From NCBI RefSeq assembly GCF_016653315.1, contig NZ_NHSH01000051.1, forward strand, positions 26,934-90,933: a stretch of 64,000 nucleotides of DNA, read 5' to 3'. The stretch comes from Halochromatium roseum (lineage in GTDB: Bacteria; Pseudomonadota; Gammaproteobacteria; Chromatiales; Chromatiaceae). The position numbers and the translations under genes are program-made. The notes under the pieces were generated by a model that worked only from the letters and a program-made list of their open reading frames with translations, was not told the DNA's origin and did no database searches. Of the stretch, positions 43,572 to 52,875 are shown one piece after another. The first letter of the stretch is position 1. Each line of letters opens with the position of its first letter.

Positions 43572-45275
43572 GTGAGCACGAACAGAATCACCGTCGACCC
43601 GGTGACCCGCATCGAAGGTCACCTGCGCATCGACTGCGACATTACAGATGGCAAGGTTACCGACGCCTGGTCCAGCGGCCAGATGTGGCGTGGCATCGAG
43701 ACCATCCTGCGCGGGCGCGATCCGCGGGATGCCTGGCTCTATACGCAGCGCATCTGCGGTGTTTGCACCACCGTGCACGCCATCGTCTCGTTGCGGGCGG
43801 TTGAGAACGCGTTGGATCTGGAGATCCCGCTCAACGCGCAATTGATCCGCAACCTGATCATGGCCTCACATGGCATCCACGATCACATCGTCCACTTCTA
43901 TCATCTGTCGGCATTGGATTGGGTCGATGTGCCTTCGGCCTTGAAGGCTGATCCGAAAGCGACCGAGAAGTTGGCGCAGTCGATCTCGAATTGGCCGAAC
44001 AATAACGCCCAGCATTTCGCCAATGTGCAGGAGCGGGTGAAGAAGTTCATCAATAGCGGCCAGCTCGGCATCTTCTCGCATGGTTATTGGGGCCATAAGG
44101 CGATGATCCTGCCGCCGGAGGCCAATCTGATGGCGACCGCGCATTATCTGGAGGCGCTCGACTATCAGCGCCGTTCGAACCAGATCACCGCGGTGCTGGG
44201 CGCCAAGACGCCGCATGTTCAGAACCTGGCGGTTGGTGGCGTCGCCAATGCGATCAATCCCGACAACCAATCGGCCTTGAACATGGAGCGTCTGGCCTAT
44301 GTGAAGACGCTGATGGATGAGCTGGGTGGCTTCGTGCGCGAGGTCTATCTGCCCGATGTGACGGCGATCGCCGCGCTCTATGCCGACTGGCTGCCCTATG
44401 GTCAGGGGGTGACCAATTATCTGTCAGCGCCGGACTTTCCGCGCGATGGTAGGGGGACCAAGTTTGGCATGCCGGGTGGCTATATTCCGAATGCGGATCT
44501 GTCGCGGTTCCATGAGATCACGTATTTCGGTGATCCCTACTTCGAGAAGAACGTCAAAGAGAGCATCAAGCACAGCTGGTATCAGGGCGACTGGACGCGG
44601 ACGCCTTATGAGGAGGAGACCGAGCCGGAATACACCGATTTCAATGAGAACGGTGCCTACTCTTGGGTCAAGGCGCCGACCTTCTTGGATCAGCCGGCGC
44701 AGGTCGGGCCTCTGGCGAATGTGCTAGCCGGTGTCGCGGCCGGGCATGAGCCGACCAAGCGGTATCTGAAGATGGCGATGGACCGGATTGGTGCGATCAC
44801 TGGCTCCGAGGTGCCGCTTTCGGTACTGCATTCGACGCTGGGGCGGCATGCGGCGCGCTGTGTGCGCACCCAGGTGCTCTACGACATGATGCAGGAGAAC
44901 TATGACGCGCTGATCGCAAACATCGCATCCGGTGATTACACCAGCTTCAACAAGCCGGTGTTCCCGAAGGGTGAGCAGATGGGCTTCGGTTTCCATGAGG
45001 CTCCGCGCGGCATCCTGTCGCATTGGATCGTGATCGAGGATGGCAAGATCAAGAACTACCAGGCGGTGGTGCCCTCGACCTGGAATGCTGGGCCGCGGAA
45101 CCAGGATGATGCGCGTGGACCTTATGAGGCGTCGCTGATCGACAATCCGGTGTTGGAGGAAGACCGGCCGTTGGAGGTCTTGCGCACGGTGCACTCGTTC
45201 GATCCGTGTCTGGCTTGTGCGGTGCATCTGCATGATAACGAGCGGCAGACGGTGGTGCGAGTGAATACCGCTTGA
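43572..45275 (+). CDS. hybC: [NiFe] hydrogenase large subunit, Hyb type
   Basis: The catalytic subunit binds the Ni-Fe(CN)2(CO) site through two cysteine pairs: RICGVC near residue 60 and DPCLAC at 544-549. The C-terminal extension after the His of CAVH (residue 552) is 15 residues long and would be removed by the protease after nickel insertion. TRIEGHLRI at the start and GHKAMILPPEANLMATAHYL are also typical. The GTG start has GGAG nearby. It follows hybB after a 70-base gap and precedes hybD. Confidence 0.97.
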   Translation: MSTNRITVDPVTRIEGHLRIDCDITDGKVTDAWSSGQMWRGIETILRGRDPRDAWLYTQRICGVCTTVHAIVSLRAVENALDLEIPLNAQLIRNLIMASHGIHDHIVHFYHLSALDWVDVPSALKADPKATEKLAQSISNWPNNNAQHFANVQERVKKFINSGQLGIFSHGYWGHKAMILPPEANLMATAHYLEALDYQRRSNQITAVLGAKTPHVQNLAVGGVANAINPDNQSALNMERLAYVKTLMDELGGFVREVYLPDVTAIAALYADWLPYGQGVTNYLSAPDFPRDGRGTKFGMPGGYIPNADLSRFHEITYFGDPYFEKNVKESIKHSWYQGDWTRTPYEEETEPEYTDFNENGAYSWVKAPTFLDQPAQVGPLANVLAGVAAGHEPTKRYLKMAMDRIGAITGSEVPLSVLHSTLGRHAARCVRTQVLYDMMQENYDALIANIASGDYTSFNKPVFPKGEQMGFGFHEAPRGILSHWIVIEDGKIKNYQAVVPSTWNAGPRNQDDARGPYEASLIDNPVLEEDRPLEVLRTVHSFDPCLACAVHLHDNERQTVVRVNTA

Positions 45276-45332
45276 TGACTGCCTGTGGTGCATGGCCGGG
45301 TTCAGGTGATCTGTGCATCGGAGATTGGGACT

Positions 45333-45929
45333 GTGATTGATTCAGAATTGTTATCTGCCGCTGCACCGCATCGTGCTCGTTATAGCCCTGGCTCGATAAG
45401 CGAGCCCGAGCCATCGAGCGCGATGCTTATTGGGTTGGGTAACCTGATCCTGGGCGATGAGGGTGTCGGGGTGCATGCGATGCGGCGGCTGGAGGCGGAG
45501 TATGGCTTCCAGCCGGCCGTCGAGCTGGTCGATGGCGGTACCTCTGGGCTGGATCTCTTGCCGTTGCTTAAGGATCAGCGCCGGTTGCTGCTGATTGATG
45601 CCTTGGCCTCTGATGCGGCCCCGGGGACGATTCAGGTGATTCGCAACCAGGAGATCAGGACGGCATTGACGGAGAAGGTCTCGTTGCACCATCTCGGCAT
45701 CGCCGATCTGTTGGCACTGGCCGAGCTGCTCGACTACGCGCCGTCGGAGATCGTCCTCATCGGCATCGTGCCTGAGCGATTGGAGATGGAACTGGCGCTT
45801 TCGGACTGTTTGCGCCAGCGCATGCCTAAGATCATTGAGACCGCTGTTGGCGTCTTGTCCGAGTGGGGGATCGAAAGCCGTCGAAGTCTGACGCTGGCTC
45901 CAACGCTGCTAACGGATTCAGCGGCCTAA
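45333..45929 (+). CDS. hybD: Hydrogenase maturation protease
   Basis: The protease cuts the C-terminal tail of HybC once nickel is in place. The core motifs are GLGNLILGDEGVGVHAM with the nickel-sensing Glu, ELVDGGTSGLDLLPLL with the conserved Asp, and VSLHHLGIADLLALAELL with the conserved His. The start is uncertain: GTG at 45333 has a GGAG upstream, while ATG at 45423 begins directly at the conserved strand (MLIGLGN). The family role is certain; the N terminus is not. Confidence 0.9.
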   Translation: MIDSELLSAAAPHRARYSPGSISEPEPSSAMLIGLGNLILGDEGVGVHAMRRLEAEYGFQPAVELVDGGTSGLDLLPLLKDQRRLLLIDALASDAAPGTIQVIRNQEIRTALTEKVSLHHLGIADLLALAELLDYAPSEIVLIGIVPERLEMELALSDCLRQRMPKIIETAVGVLSEWGIESRRSLTLAPTLLTDSAA

Positions 45930-45961
45930 GAAGCTCGGTCAGAAAGGTGATCTTGACCCTT

Positions 45962-46039
45962 AGAAACTGTCCATCAACGTCTTCCCGATTTGAGCACCTG
46001 TAGGGCGATCATTAGGAATTAAAAATGGGTGGCTACTTA
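45962..46039. mobile_element. MITE-like element, copy 2
   Basis: This 78-bp stretch aligns along its whole length with 15613-15693, sharing ctgtccat, ttcccgatttgag and ggctac/cactta ends, but its terminal repeats have decayed. Both copies lie just downstream of operons (nikMLQO and hybOABCD). The rest of the 45930-46231 gap shows no supported gene. Confidence 0.65.
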
Positions 46040-46231
46040 TCTGCCGTTGCCCGAGGATAAACACCCTGGCACTGCCCCTGGCACTGCGCTTGTTTTGTCA
46101 TCATTACGCACCTTTGGTCGCTTCGGCGCGCCGGTAGGCTGCCAATTCGGCATTGGCCAAGAACAGTCTGAACCATGTCTTCGACAGATATCAGGAAGAT
46201 GTCAGGATAGATGATCCCCGCGTATCGCTGG

Positions 46232-47716
46232 TCAGAAGAACGTTTTACGCTTAGGGCGCCCGGACTGCTCACCTTTGACCAGTTGCGGACGGTCCGGTTC
46301 TGATGCAGGGGGCATTGCTGGGCGATCCTGTTGCAAAGCGGGTGCGGGCGCCTCGTGATCACGCATGGCGTCGTAGAGTTTGCTGCGAAGCTGTGGGAGC
46401 AGCTCGCCCGTCAATTCCTCAAGATGCTCGCGACTGTGCCAACTCATCTTGCGGAACGACTGGAGGCCGCTCTTTTCAGCAATCTCGCGGGCGCGTGGGC
46501 TGACCTCTGCCCACATCATGCGCAAGTCCTCCGCCCGGTCGCGCAACAGCAGCTCTCGATCGTGCAGCTTTTCAAAGATCTGGTCGAAGCGAGCAATCAG
46601 ACGCCGTTTGGTCCGCGGGAGAACAAGGTATTCGATGACAATGAAAGCCAGGATTGCGGTCACTGCAATCACTGGCAACGCCACAAGCATGCCGGTGCCA
46701 AAGGCGGCAGCGCCCAATCCGCCGAAGAGCAACAGCCAAACACCTCGCCAGCGCGCGCGGATCGATTTGAACCTGTCGGCCGCCTTGTCGATCACCATGG
46801 CGTGGAGCCGGAGCCGCTCAGCATAGGCTTGGAGCTGTGTGATCTGGTTGTCCATCCGCCGAGTCGGTGCACGGCGTAACTCACTGATCAGGTCGTTGCG
46901 CGCCTTCTCGAAGTCCTCCATCGGCAGGCGCGACTTCGGCTTGTCGGCCAGCGGTATGAAGGTGTTATAGATCATCGGTAAGTCTTTGCGCGGGATCACC
47001 TTTCCTAGGTTCCAGCAGAGCGCGCCATAGGCCCGCGCGAAGTCGTGCAAGTTCTGGAACTGATCCACCTTGTTCAAGACGATCAACATCTTGTGGTCGA
47101 TGCCCGCCAAGGACTCGCGGAAGACTTGAAGTGTTTCACCTGTCGTCCCAGGTTTATCTGGATCAAAGAAGATCATCACAAGGTCGGCGCGTTCGGCGAA
47201 CCAACGCACCACACCGGGGAAGTCAAAACCACGCCCGTTCTCGGCTTTGGCCTCATCGATCATGCCCGGGCTGTCGATCAGGGTCACCGTTTGCAAGAGT
47301 TCAGCGGGGCGCAGCTTGAGGCGCACATGCGAGACCAATTGGTCGCCAAAGTGCCGGAGCCCCTCATAGGGCAAGTCCGGATTGCTTACGACAGCAGGTC
47401 CATCTCGCTCGGTCGCGGTCGCGCCATGGGTGATGATCGTGAACCCGTCATCCGTGGGAGCAACCCCTGTCTTCTGAACATCGTCGCCTAGGAGATAGTT
47501 CACAAACGTGGACTTCCCCGATGAGTGGTTGCCCAAGAGCAAGACCTGCGTCGGCCGCCGCAACTCACCCACGGTGGGCGGACGTCGGAACAGGAACTGT
47601 TCTGCCAGTGGGTCGAGAGGGTCCTGGTAGTAGTTGCGGATCCGGTTCGCGAATTCTTCCATCACATGTGGCAAGGGGACGTCCTCTTTTCGTCTGCTCG
47701 ATGAGGGAGAGGTCAT
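46232..47716 (-). CDS. Dynamin/EHD-like GTPase
   Basis: The 494-residue protein has a full GTPase domain: G1 GNHSSGKST at 62-70, G3 DSPG at 148-151 and G4 NKVD at 215-218. Between G3 and G4 is RGFDFPGVVRWFAERADLVM, strikingly like eukaryotic EHD proteins (membrane-remodelling dynamin relatives). A hydrophobic hairpin at about 325-365 would insert in the inner membrane, and helical regions flank it. The C-terminal tail is proline-rich and basic, ending RPKRKTFF. The role in bacteria is not known; membrane fusion, fission or repair is plausible. It is convergent with the hydrogenase operon. Confidence 0.85.
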   Translation of the reverse strand: MTSPSSSRRKEDVPLPHVMEEFANRIRNYYQDPLDPLAEQFLFRRPPTVGELRRPTQVLLLGNHSSGKSTFVNYLLGDDVQKTGVAPTDDGFTIITHGATATERDGPAVVSNPDLPYEGLRHFGDQLVSHVRLKLRPAELLQTVTLIDSPGMIDEAKAENGRGFDFPGVVRWFAERADLVMIFFDPDKPGTTGETLQVFRESLAGIDHKMLIVLNKVDQFQNLHDFARAYGALCWNLGKVIPRKDLPMIYNTFIPLADKPKSRLPMEDFEKARNDLISELRRAPTRRMDNQITQLQAYAERLRLHAMVIDKAADRFKSIRARWRGVWLLLFGGLGAAAFGTGMLVALPVIAVTAILAFIVIEYLVLPRTKRRLIARFDQIFEKLHDRELLLRDRAEDLRMMWAEVSPRAREIAEKSGLQSFRKMSWHSREHLEELTGELLPQLRSKLYDAMRDHEAPAPALQQDRPAMPPASEPDRPQLVKGEQSGRPKRKTFF

Positions 47717-47846
47717 TTAAGCAATCCAGTGCGTGCAAGTCGAGCTGGGCTTCGCGGCCAAGGCTAAACTTTTCTCTCCGGAGACCGATATATCGAGTTA
47801 GAGAACGGTTTTCTCGGCTTTTGTGCCCCTGCGCCCTGAGGTCATC

Positions 47847-48992
47847 ATGAACGTTGTCAGCAGCGAATTGAGCTTGGCTTCCTCCCATCGCTACAGTCGG
47901 GTCGAGACCTCGACCGAGCGTCTTGAGATCAATGGACGCGGGCGCGCCATGCCGAGCGAAGCCGGACAGAATCGAGCCGGGGCAAGACCTGAGACCGGTG
48001 TATCGGCGGTGGTGCTGTCTGGACAAGGGCGCGCCCTGGCGGCTGCTGAGCAGGCGTCCGGCGAGATTGGAAACGCGGCTGGCAAAGGCCAAGCAACCGC
48101 TGATGCGATCGAATCCGCGGCCGAGGAGGCCCGTAAAGACCCGGGTAACCAGCTGCTGATCGCGCTGGTGGAGTACCTCACCGGGAAGCGGATACGGCTG
48201 ATCGATAGCAAGGACTGCCAGCCTGCTGAATGTGAGTCTGGCAAAGGAATGGAGTCTAGTGCTGCCGCGCCGAATGCCATATCGACTGCTCCGGAGACCG
48301 CCCCGCGCGGCCGGCAGTCGGATTTCTCACTCTTCTATGAGCGCACCCATAGCCTCGAAGAGCATGAGTCAATGCACTTTTCTGCCGAGGGTGTGATCCG
48401 TACCGCTGACGGCAAGACCATCCGTTTCGCGGTGGAGCTTGGCATGCAGCGTTCGTACCGTGAAGAAAGCCGGTTCGAGCTTCAGATGGGATCAGCGGCT
48501 CAGCGCGAAGATCCGATCGTGATCAATTTCCCTGGGCAGTCCGCGCAACTGCGTGATCAACGCTTCGAGTTCGATCTCGATGCCGACGGTGACTTAGAGT
48601 CGCTGCCGCTGCTGGCCAATGGTAGCGGTTATCTGGTCTACGATCGCAACGGTGACGGTCGCGTGAACGATGGCTCCGAGCTGTTTGGCGCGCTGAGTGG
48701 TGATGGCTTCGCCGACCTCAAGGCCCTTGATGAAGACGGTAACGGCTGGATCGATTCTGCCGACGCCGCCACCAATCAGCTCTACCTCTGGCTGCCAGAG
48801 GCTGGCGGTGATGGTAAGCTCATGACGCTTGAGGAGGCTGGGGTTGCGGCCGTTTCCACCTCCAGCATCGCGACGCCGTTTGAGCTGAGGGGGCACCAGA
48901 ACGCGGACCTTGGCGCGGTTCGCTCGACTGGCCTCTACTTGAGTACTGACGATACGGTCGGGACCACGCAGCAGATCGATCTCAGCGTCTAA
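47847..48992 (+). CDS. Conserved hypothetical protein with EF-hand-like calcium loops
   Basis: The product of about 381 residues has no signal peptide. After a variable region rich in Ala, Gly and Glu come three calcium-binding-type loops: DLDADGDLES near 242, DRNGDGRVNDGSELFG near 265 and DEDGNGWIDSAD near 294. The second also carries the SELFG motif common in a widespread proteobacterial family of unknown function. The ATG at 47847 has TGAGGT just upstream. It is divergent from the dynamin-like gene and may be secreted without a classical signal. Confidence 0.75.
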   Translation: MNVVSSELSLASSHRYSRVETSTERLEINGRGRAMPSEAGQNRAGARPETGVSAVVLSGQGRALAAAEQASGEIGNAAGKGQATADAIESAAEEARKDPGNQLLIALVEYLTGKRIRLIDSKDCQPAECESGKGMESSAAAPNAISTAPETAPRGRQSDFSLFYERTHSLEEHESMHFSAEGVIRTADGKTIRFAVELGMQRSYREESRFELQMGSAAQREDPIVINFPGQSAQLRDQRFEFDLDADGDLESLPLLANGSGYLVYDRNGDGRVNDGSELFGALSGDGFADLKALDEDGNGWIDSADAATNQLYLWLPEAGGDGKLMTLEEAGVAAVSTSSIATPFELRGHQNADLGAVRSTGLYLSTDDTVGTTQQIDLSV

Positions 48993-49134
48993 ATTTCGCA
49001 CGGCGCCCTGCTGAGGACAGGCGATGAGCGCCGATGAGCATTGAAAAAGACGCTCGATCAACGTGAAATGCTGCGTTGGCTCTGAGGTGTGGCTGAGGTG
49101 TGGCTGGGGTTCCCGCGTTGAGATAAGGCCCGCA

Positions 49135-49162
49135 TTGCAATCAAGACGGATGCTGTTATAAA
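49135..49162 (+). promoter_or_regulatory. Candidate promoter of HD-GYP gene
   Basis: TTGCAA (49135-49140) and TATAAA (49157-49162) are 16 bases apart, matching the sigma-70 arrangement well in an otherwise GC-rich gap. It would start transcription about 100 bases before the HD-GYP start codon. Confidence 0.55.
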
Positions 49163-49268
49163 AAAGCCGGTCTATGATCGCGCCGGAGGTCGCTGTCGGC
49201 GTCGGTGGCGCCGGAGTGCGGTCTTGCGACGCACAGCTTGAGGCAAAGGGAGAGGGGAGAGAGTCGCC

Positions 49269-50483
49269 TTGATTAAACGTATTCCAGTCGAGCAGCTTCG
49301 TTTCGGCATGTATGTGCATAGCCTGAACTGCGGCTGGACCGATCACCCCTTTCTGCGCAACCGTTTCTGGTTGGATAGCGATGACCAGATCAGGCGCATC
49401 CGTGCGCTCGGCGTTGATGAGATCGAGATTGACACCGATCTGGGCAGGGATGCACCGAGTGTGCCTAGCATCAGTGAGGTGGCTCAGGATCTGAGGCCAG
49501 CATTGGATGCGGCCGCGCGTCAGCGGCTACCGGTGTTCCACGCCTCAAGCCTCGCTGAAGAGCGTGCTCGGGCGCGGCGGATACTCAGCGAGGCCAACCG
49601 GGTGGTAGAGCGGGTGATGGAAGATGCCCGCCTCGGCCGACAGATCGAGGTCGATCCCGCTCGTGAGGTGATCTCTCACGCCGTCGCTTCGATCGTGCGA
49701 AACCAAGATGCCATCATTGGCCTTCATCGCATTCGTTCTGTTGATCGCTATACCTTCGAGCACTCAATCAACGTCGCCGTCTTGATGATTGCTTTCGCGC
49801 GCTCGCTTGGCCTAGAGACATCGCTGATTGAGGAGATTGGCCTCGGTGCGTTGCTGCACGATGTGGGCAAGAGCCAGATCCCGGATGCCATCCTGAACAA
49901 GCCCGGCAAGCTCACTCCGGCTGAGTTCGAGGTGATGCGCAGCCACGTTGACCTCGGCCATGAGATCTTGGCACAGACCTCAGGCGTCTCAGCAACCGCG
50001 CTTGATATTGTTGTCGAGCACCATGAGCGCATCGATGGAAGTGGTTATCCAAAGGCGAAGTCAGGTGCATCGATCTCGCGTTTCGGTCAGATGGCGGCTA
50101 TCGTTGACGTCTATGACGCGCTGACCACTCGGCGCGTCTATCACGATGCCATGCCACCAAGCAAGGCGCTGCGAAGTCTCCTACAGGAAAGCCCGCAGCA
50201 ATTCGATCGTACCCTGATTCAGCAATTCATTCGTTGCGTTGGCATCTACCCGATCGGCACCTTGGTCCGGCTCGAGAGCCAACGCCTCGCGGTGGTGGTC
50301 GAGACTGGGCGCGAACAGCTGTTAAAGCCTGTCGTCCGATTGGTATTCGATATCAATAAGCATCAACGCCTGATGCCGCAAGACATCGATCTTTCCCGTC
50401 CCACGGCCTTTGGGCAAGATCGCATTATCGATGCGGAAGATCCGGCCGATTGGGGTCTACGCCCGGAGTATGTGCTGCGGTAG
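49269..50483 (+). CDS. HD-GYP c-di-GMP phosphodiesterase with DUF3391
   Basis: The 404-residue protein has an N-terminal DUF3391 domain (IKRIPVEQLRFGMYVHSLNC) and a C-terminal HD-GYP domain. Metal-binding elements are LLHDVGK near 195, the histidines around RSHVDLGHEIL and VEHHERIDGSGYP near 250, followed by VDVYDALTTRRVYHDAM. The GYP motif is intact, so it should degrade c-di-GMP, opposing the cyclase at 24.6 kb. No membrane helix. The TTG start is preceded by GGGGAGAGAG. Confidence 0.92.
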   Translation: MIKRIPVEQLRFGMYVHSLNCGWTDHPFLRNRFWLDSDDQIRRIRALGVDEIEIDTDLGRDAPSVPSISEVAQDLRPALDAAARQRLPVFHASSLAEERARARRILSEANRVVERVMEDARLGRQIEVDPAREVISHAVASIVRNQDAIIGLHRIRSVDRYTFEHSINVAVLMIAFARSLGLETSLIEEIGLGALLHDVGKSQIPDAILNKPGKLTPAEFEVMRSHVDLGHEILAQTSGVSATALDIVVEHHERIDGSGYPKAKSGASISRFGQMAAIVDVYDALTTRRVYHDAMPPSKALRSLLQESPQQFDRTLIQQFIRCVGIYPIGTLVRLESQRLAVVVETGREQLLKPVVRLVFDINKHQRLMPQDIDLSRPTAFGQDRIIDAEDPADWGLRPEYVLR

Positions 50484-50619
50484 AGCGCTGGGCTTGCTGT
50501 CAGCCTGGCGCCAGCGGATCAGCCGCTCTGTTCGTTGGAACGGCTGGGTGAAGTACTTCATTTGACCTCAGCTGTCTGCAGACGAATGAGCATGCAAGCC
50601 GTTCGGCAATGCGCACGCA

Positions 50620-51555
50620 TTAGGCCGCGGTCGCCGCCATCCCGGCCTTGCCATGCCAATAACCGTCGCAGGGGCCAACCGGCATCAGCGCGTTGAGCCG
50701 TATGCTGGCCTCAGCGGGGTCGAGCACGTTGCTCAGGGCTTGATGGAACAGCTCGATGACCTGATCCATCTGCTGCGATTGAGGGCTGATGCGCAAGATG
50801 TCGACGCCCAACTCGCGCATCGCCGGCAGCTCGGCGAGCAGGTTGAGCGTGTGCGCGGATTGGGTCTGGATGCCATTCAGCACCAGGAACTGTTGCTCGT
50901 CCTGGGTGTTGACCACCAAGCCATCCGGGTAGTCCATACAGACATCTCGACAGTCGTCCTTGGGCAAGTGTTTGTGCCGCGCGGTGAAGCAGCGCGCGGA
51001 ATAGGCGAGGGGGAGCCGTCCGTAGGCCATGACCTCGGTTTCGACGCCGGCCGGCTTGGCGCGCTGCATCTGCTCAAGCGTCTCGCGGGTCAGCTCGACC
51101 GGCAACGCCCAGCGCTTGAGGCCCTGCCTGGCGAGTACGCCTAAGGTACGATCGTTGTAGCAGTTGACGCTTGGGCCGATCGCGAACGGTCGGCCGGCGA
51201 GCAGATGCACCGCGCCCATGTCGTTGGCCTCGACCATGAACCGGTCTTGGCCGCAGATCGCACGCAGTCGCTTGAGCTCGGACTCGGCCTCAAGCAGGGT
51301 CAGGGTCGAGAGCACCACCTCTTTGCCGTGTTCGGCGAGGCGCTCGGCGATCGCCAGCCAGTCCTCATGGCGGACCTGATTGCGCTTCGAGCAGATGGTC
51401 TCGCCGAGATAGACGATATCGACCGGCGCTTCGGCGACCATGGCGTAGAAGGCGTTGACCTGCTCCTTCGGCCAGTAATAGGTGATCGGCCCGAGCGAGA
51501 GGCGAGGGCGATGGCTGCCCTGTGCAGCCGCGATTGGAGTCTGAAGAGCGCTCAT
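50620..51555 (-). CDS. ubiV: Oxygen-independent ubiquinone hydroxylation protein UbiV
   Basis: UbiV, with UbiU, hydroxylates the ubiquinone ring without oxygen, using prephenate as hydroxyl donor. Both are U32 peptidase-like [4Fe-4S] proteins. The 311-residue product has SLGPITYYWPKEQVNAFYA, VYLGETICSKRN and the cysteine set in ARCFTARHKHLPKDDCRDVC. It follows ubiU on the same strand. Retention of this pathway indicates that the host needs ubiquinone under anaerobic conditions, for example in anoxygenic photosynthesis. Confidence 0.95.
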   Translation of the reverse strand: MSALQTPIAAAQGSHRPRLSLGPITYYWPKEQVNAFYAMVAEAPVDIVYLGETICSKRNQVRHEDWLAIAERLAEHGKEVVLSTLTLLEAESELKRLRAICGQDRFMVEANDMGAVHLLAGRPFAIGPSVNCYNDRTLGVLARQGLKRWALPVELTRETLEQMQRAKPAGVETEVMAYGRLPLAYSARCFTARHKHLPKDDCRDVCMDYPDGLVVNTQDEQQFLVLNGIQTQSAHTLNLLAELPAMRELGVDILRISPQSQQMDQVIELFHQALSNVLDPAEASIRLNALMPVGPCDGYWHGKAGMAATAA

Positions 51556-51698
51556 TGTGAGGTATTCCTGGGCCTTGCGGCGAGGCTAGTCGGCAGTTTG
51601 ATCAGAAGGGGCGTGCAGCTGGCTGAAGCACTTGGTTAGGCGTTGGGTCGAGCTTGCGCCGATCGCTTGCTCTCCGGTCTGTTCCAGTCTCCAAGGCG

Positions 51699-51761
51699 CT
51701 CATTGCCAAGGCCTATCCGGCGGCCGAGAGGGCGCCGAGAGGGCAACTCATTGCCAAGGCC
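51699..51761. repeat. 15-bp direct repeat spanning ubiU stop
   Basis: ctcattgccaaggcc occurs at 51699-51713 and again at 51747-51761, covering the ubiU stop codon. The intervening bases hold a second small duplication (cgagagggc). The last few codons of ubiU may have been altered by this event. Confidence 0.8.
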
Positions 51762-52743
51762 GATGATAGGGGCCAAGGGTGGTTTGGGCGCCCTCGGAGA
51801 CCTTACCCAGGGCTGCGGTCCACTCGGGCTTGGGCGCGAAGCTGCTCGGGCTGCGCTCAAAGCTATCGAGTGCCTCACGCCAGATCTTGGTCACCTGTGC
51901 AACATAGACCGGGCTGCGCTGCCGACCCTCGATCTTCACCGCCTTGACGCCGGCGGCTTTCATCTCTGGTAGCAGCTCCATCGCGTTCAGGCTCACCGCG
52001 TCTTCGATCGCGTGATCGATCTGGCCATCGGTGTTGAAGGTGCCCTTGCAGAGGGTCGGATAGCCGACGTTCTCGCCTTTTGGGTGGCGTTGGATCAGTA
52101 CTCCGCCGAGGCGGGTGTCGAGTCCGGCGTCGGTCTCGATCCATTCGACATGGCTGGCCGGCGAGCAGGCGCCATAGGTGTTCGGCGAGCGGCCGGTGGC
52201 ATAAGACGAGAGGATGCAACGTCCCTCGACCATCACGCAGAGGCTGCCGAAGGCGAAGACCTCGATGTCGACCGGGCTCTGGTCGATGACGTGCTTGACC
52301 TGGCTGATCGAGAGCACCCGCGGCAGCACCGCGCGACGGATGCCGAAGTGCTCATGGTAGAAGCGCAGCGCCTCGTAGTTGGTCGCCGAGCCTTGCACTG
52401 ACAGATGCAGGTTGAGCGTTGGATGGGTGCGACTGGCGTAGTCGAGCACACCAATGTCGGCGGCGATCAGCGCATCGACGCCGAGATCGGCGGCCTTATC
52501 AACCGCCTGCTCGAAGCGACCGAAGCCGTCTGGGCGCGGATAGGTATTGAGCGCGATGAACACCCGTACACCCTTGCCGCGTGCATAGCGAATGCCCTCG
52601 ACCATCTTGTTCGGGGCGAAGTTGAGGCCGGCGAAATGGCGCGCGTTGGTATCGTCGCGAAAGCCGATGTAGACCGCGTTGGCGCCGTTGTCGACGGCCG
52701 CCTTCAATGCCGGCAGATTGCCGGCCGGACAAACCAATTCCAT
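51748..52743 (-). CDS. ubiU: Oxygen-independent ubiquinone hydroxylation protein UbiU
   Basis: UbiU forms a heterodimer with UbiV. The 331-residue U32 protein begins MELVCPAGNLPALKAAVDNG and has ADIGVLDYASRTHP. Its cluster cysteines are in FGSLCVMVEGRCILSSY, GACSPASH and PTLCKGTFN. Length and layout match the family. The third partner of this pathway, UbiT, is not found in the window. It lies upstream of ubiV with a gap of 192 bases. Confidence 0.95.
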   Translation of the reverse strand: MELVCPAGNLPALKAAVDNGANAVYIGFRDDTNARHFAGLNFAPNKMVEGIRYARGKGVRVFIALNTYPRPDGFGRFEQAVDKAADLGVDALIAADIGVLDYASRTHPTLNLHLSVQGSATNYEALRFYHEHFGIRRAVLPRVLSISQVKHVIDQSPVDIEVFAFGSLCVMVEGRCILSSYATGRSPNTYGACSPASHVEWIETDAGLDTRLGGVLIQRHPKGENVGYPTLCKGTFNTDGQIDHAIEDAVSLNAMELLPEMKAAGVKAVKIEGRQRSPVYVAQVTKIWREALDSFERSPSSFAPKPEWTAALGKVSEGAQTTLGPYHRPWQ

Positions 52744-52875
52744 CGTCTGGGTTACTCGTGGTTATCGTGAAACAGCTGCCTCGTCTTCCGCGTCCTGTTG
52801 CGGTATCAACCTGACTCTGGATCGGCTGCGTCAACGCTCGTGTTGTGATGCGTTATGGGCATTACGAGCACGGCC

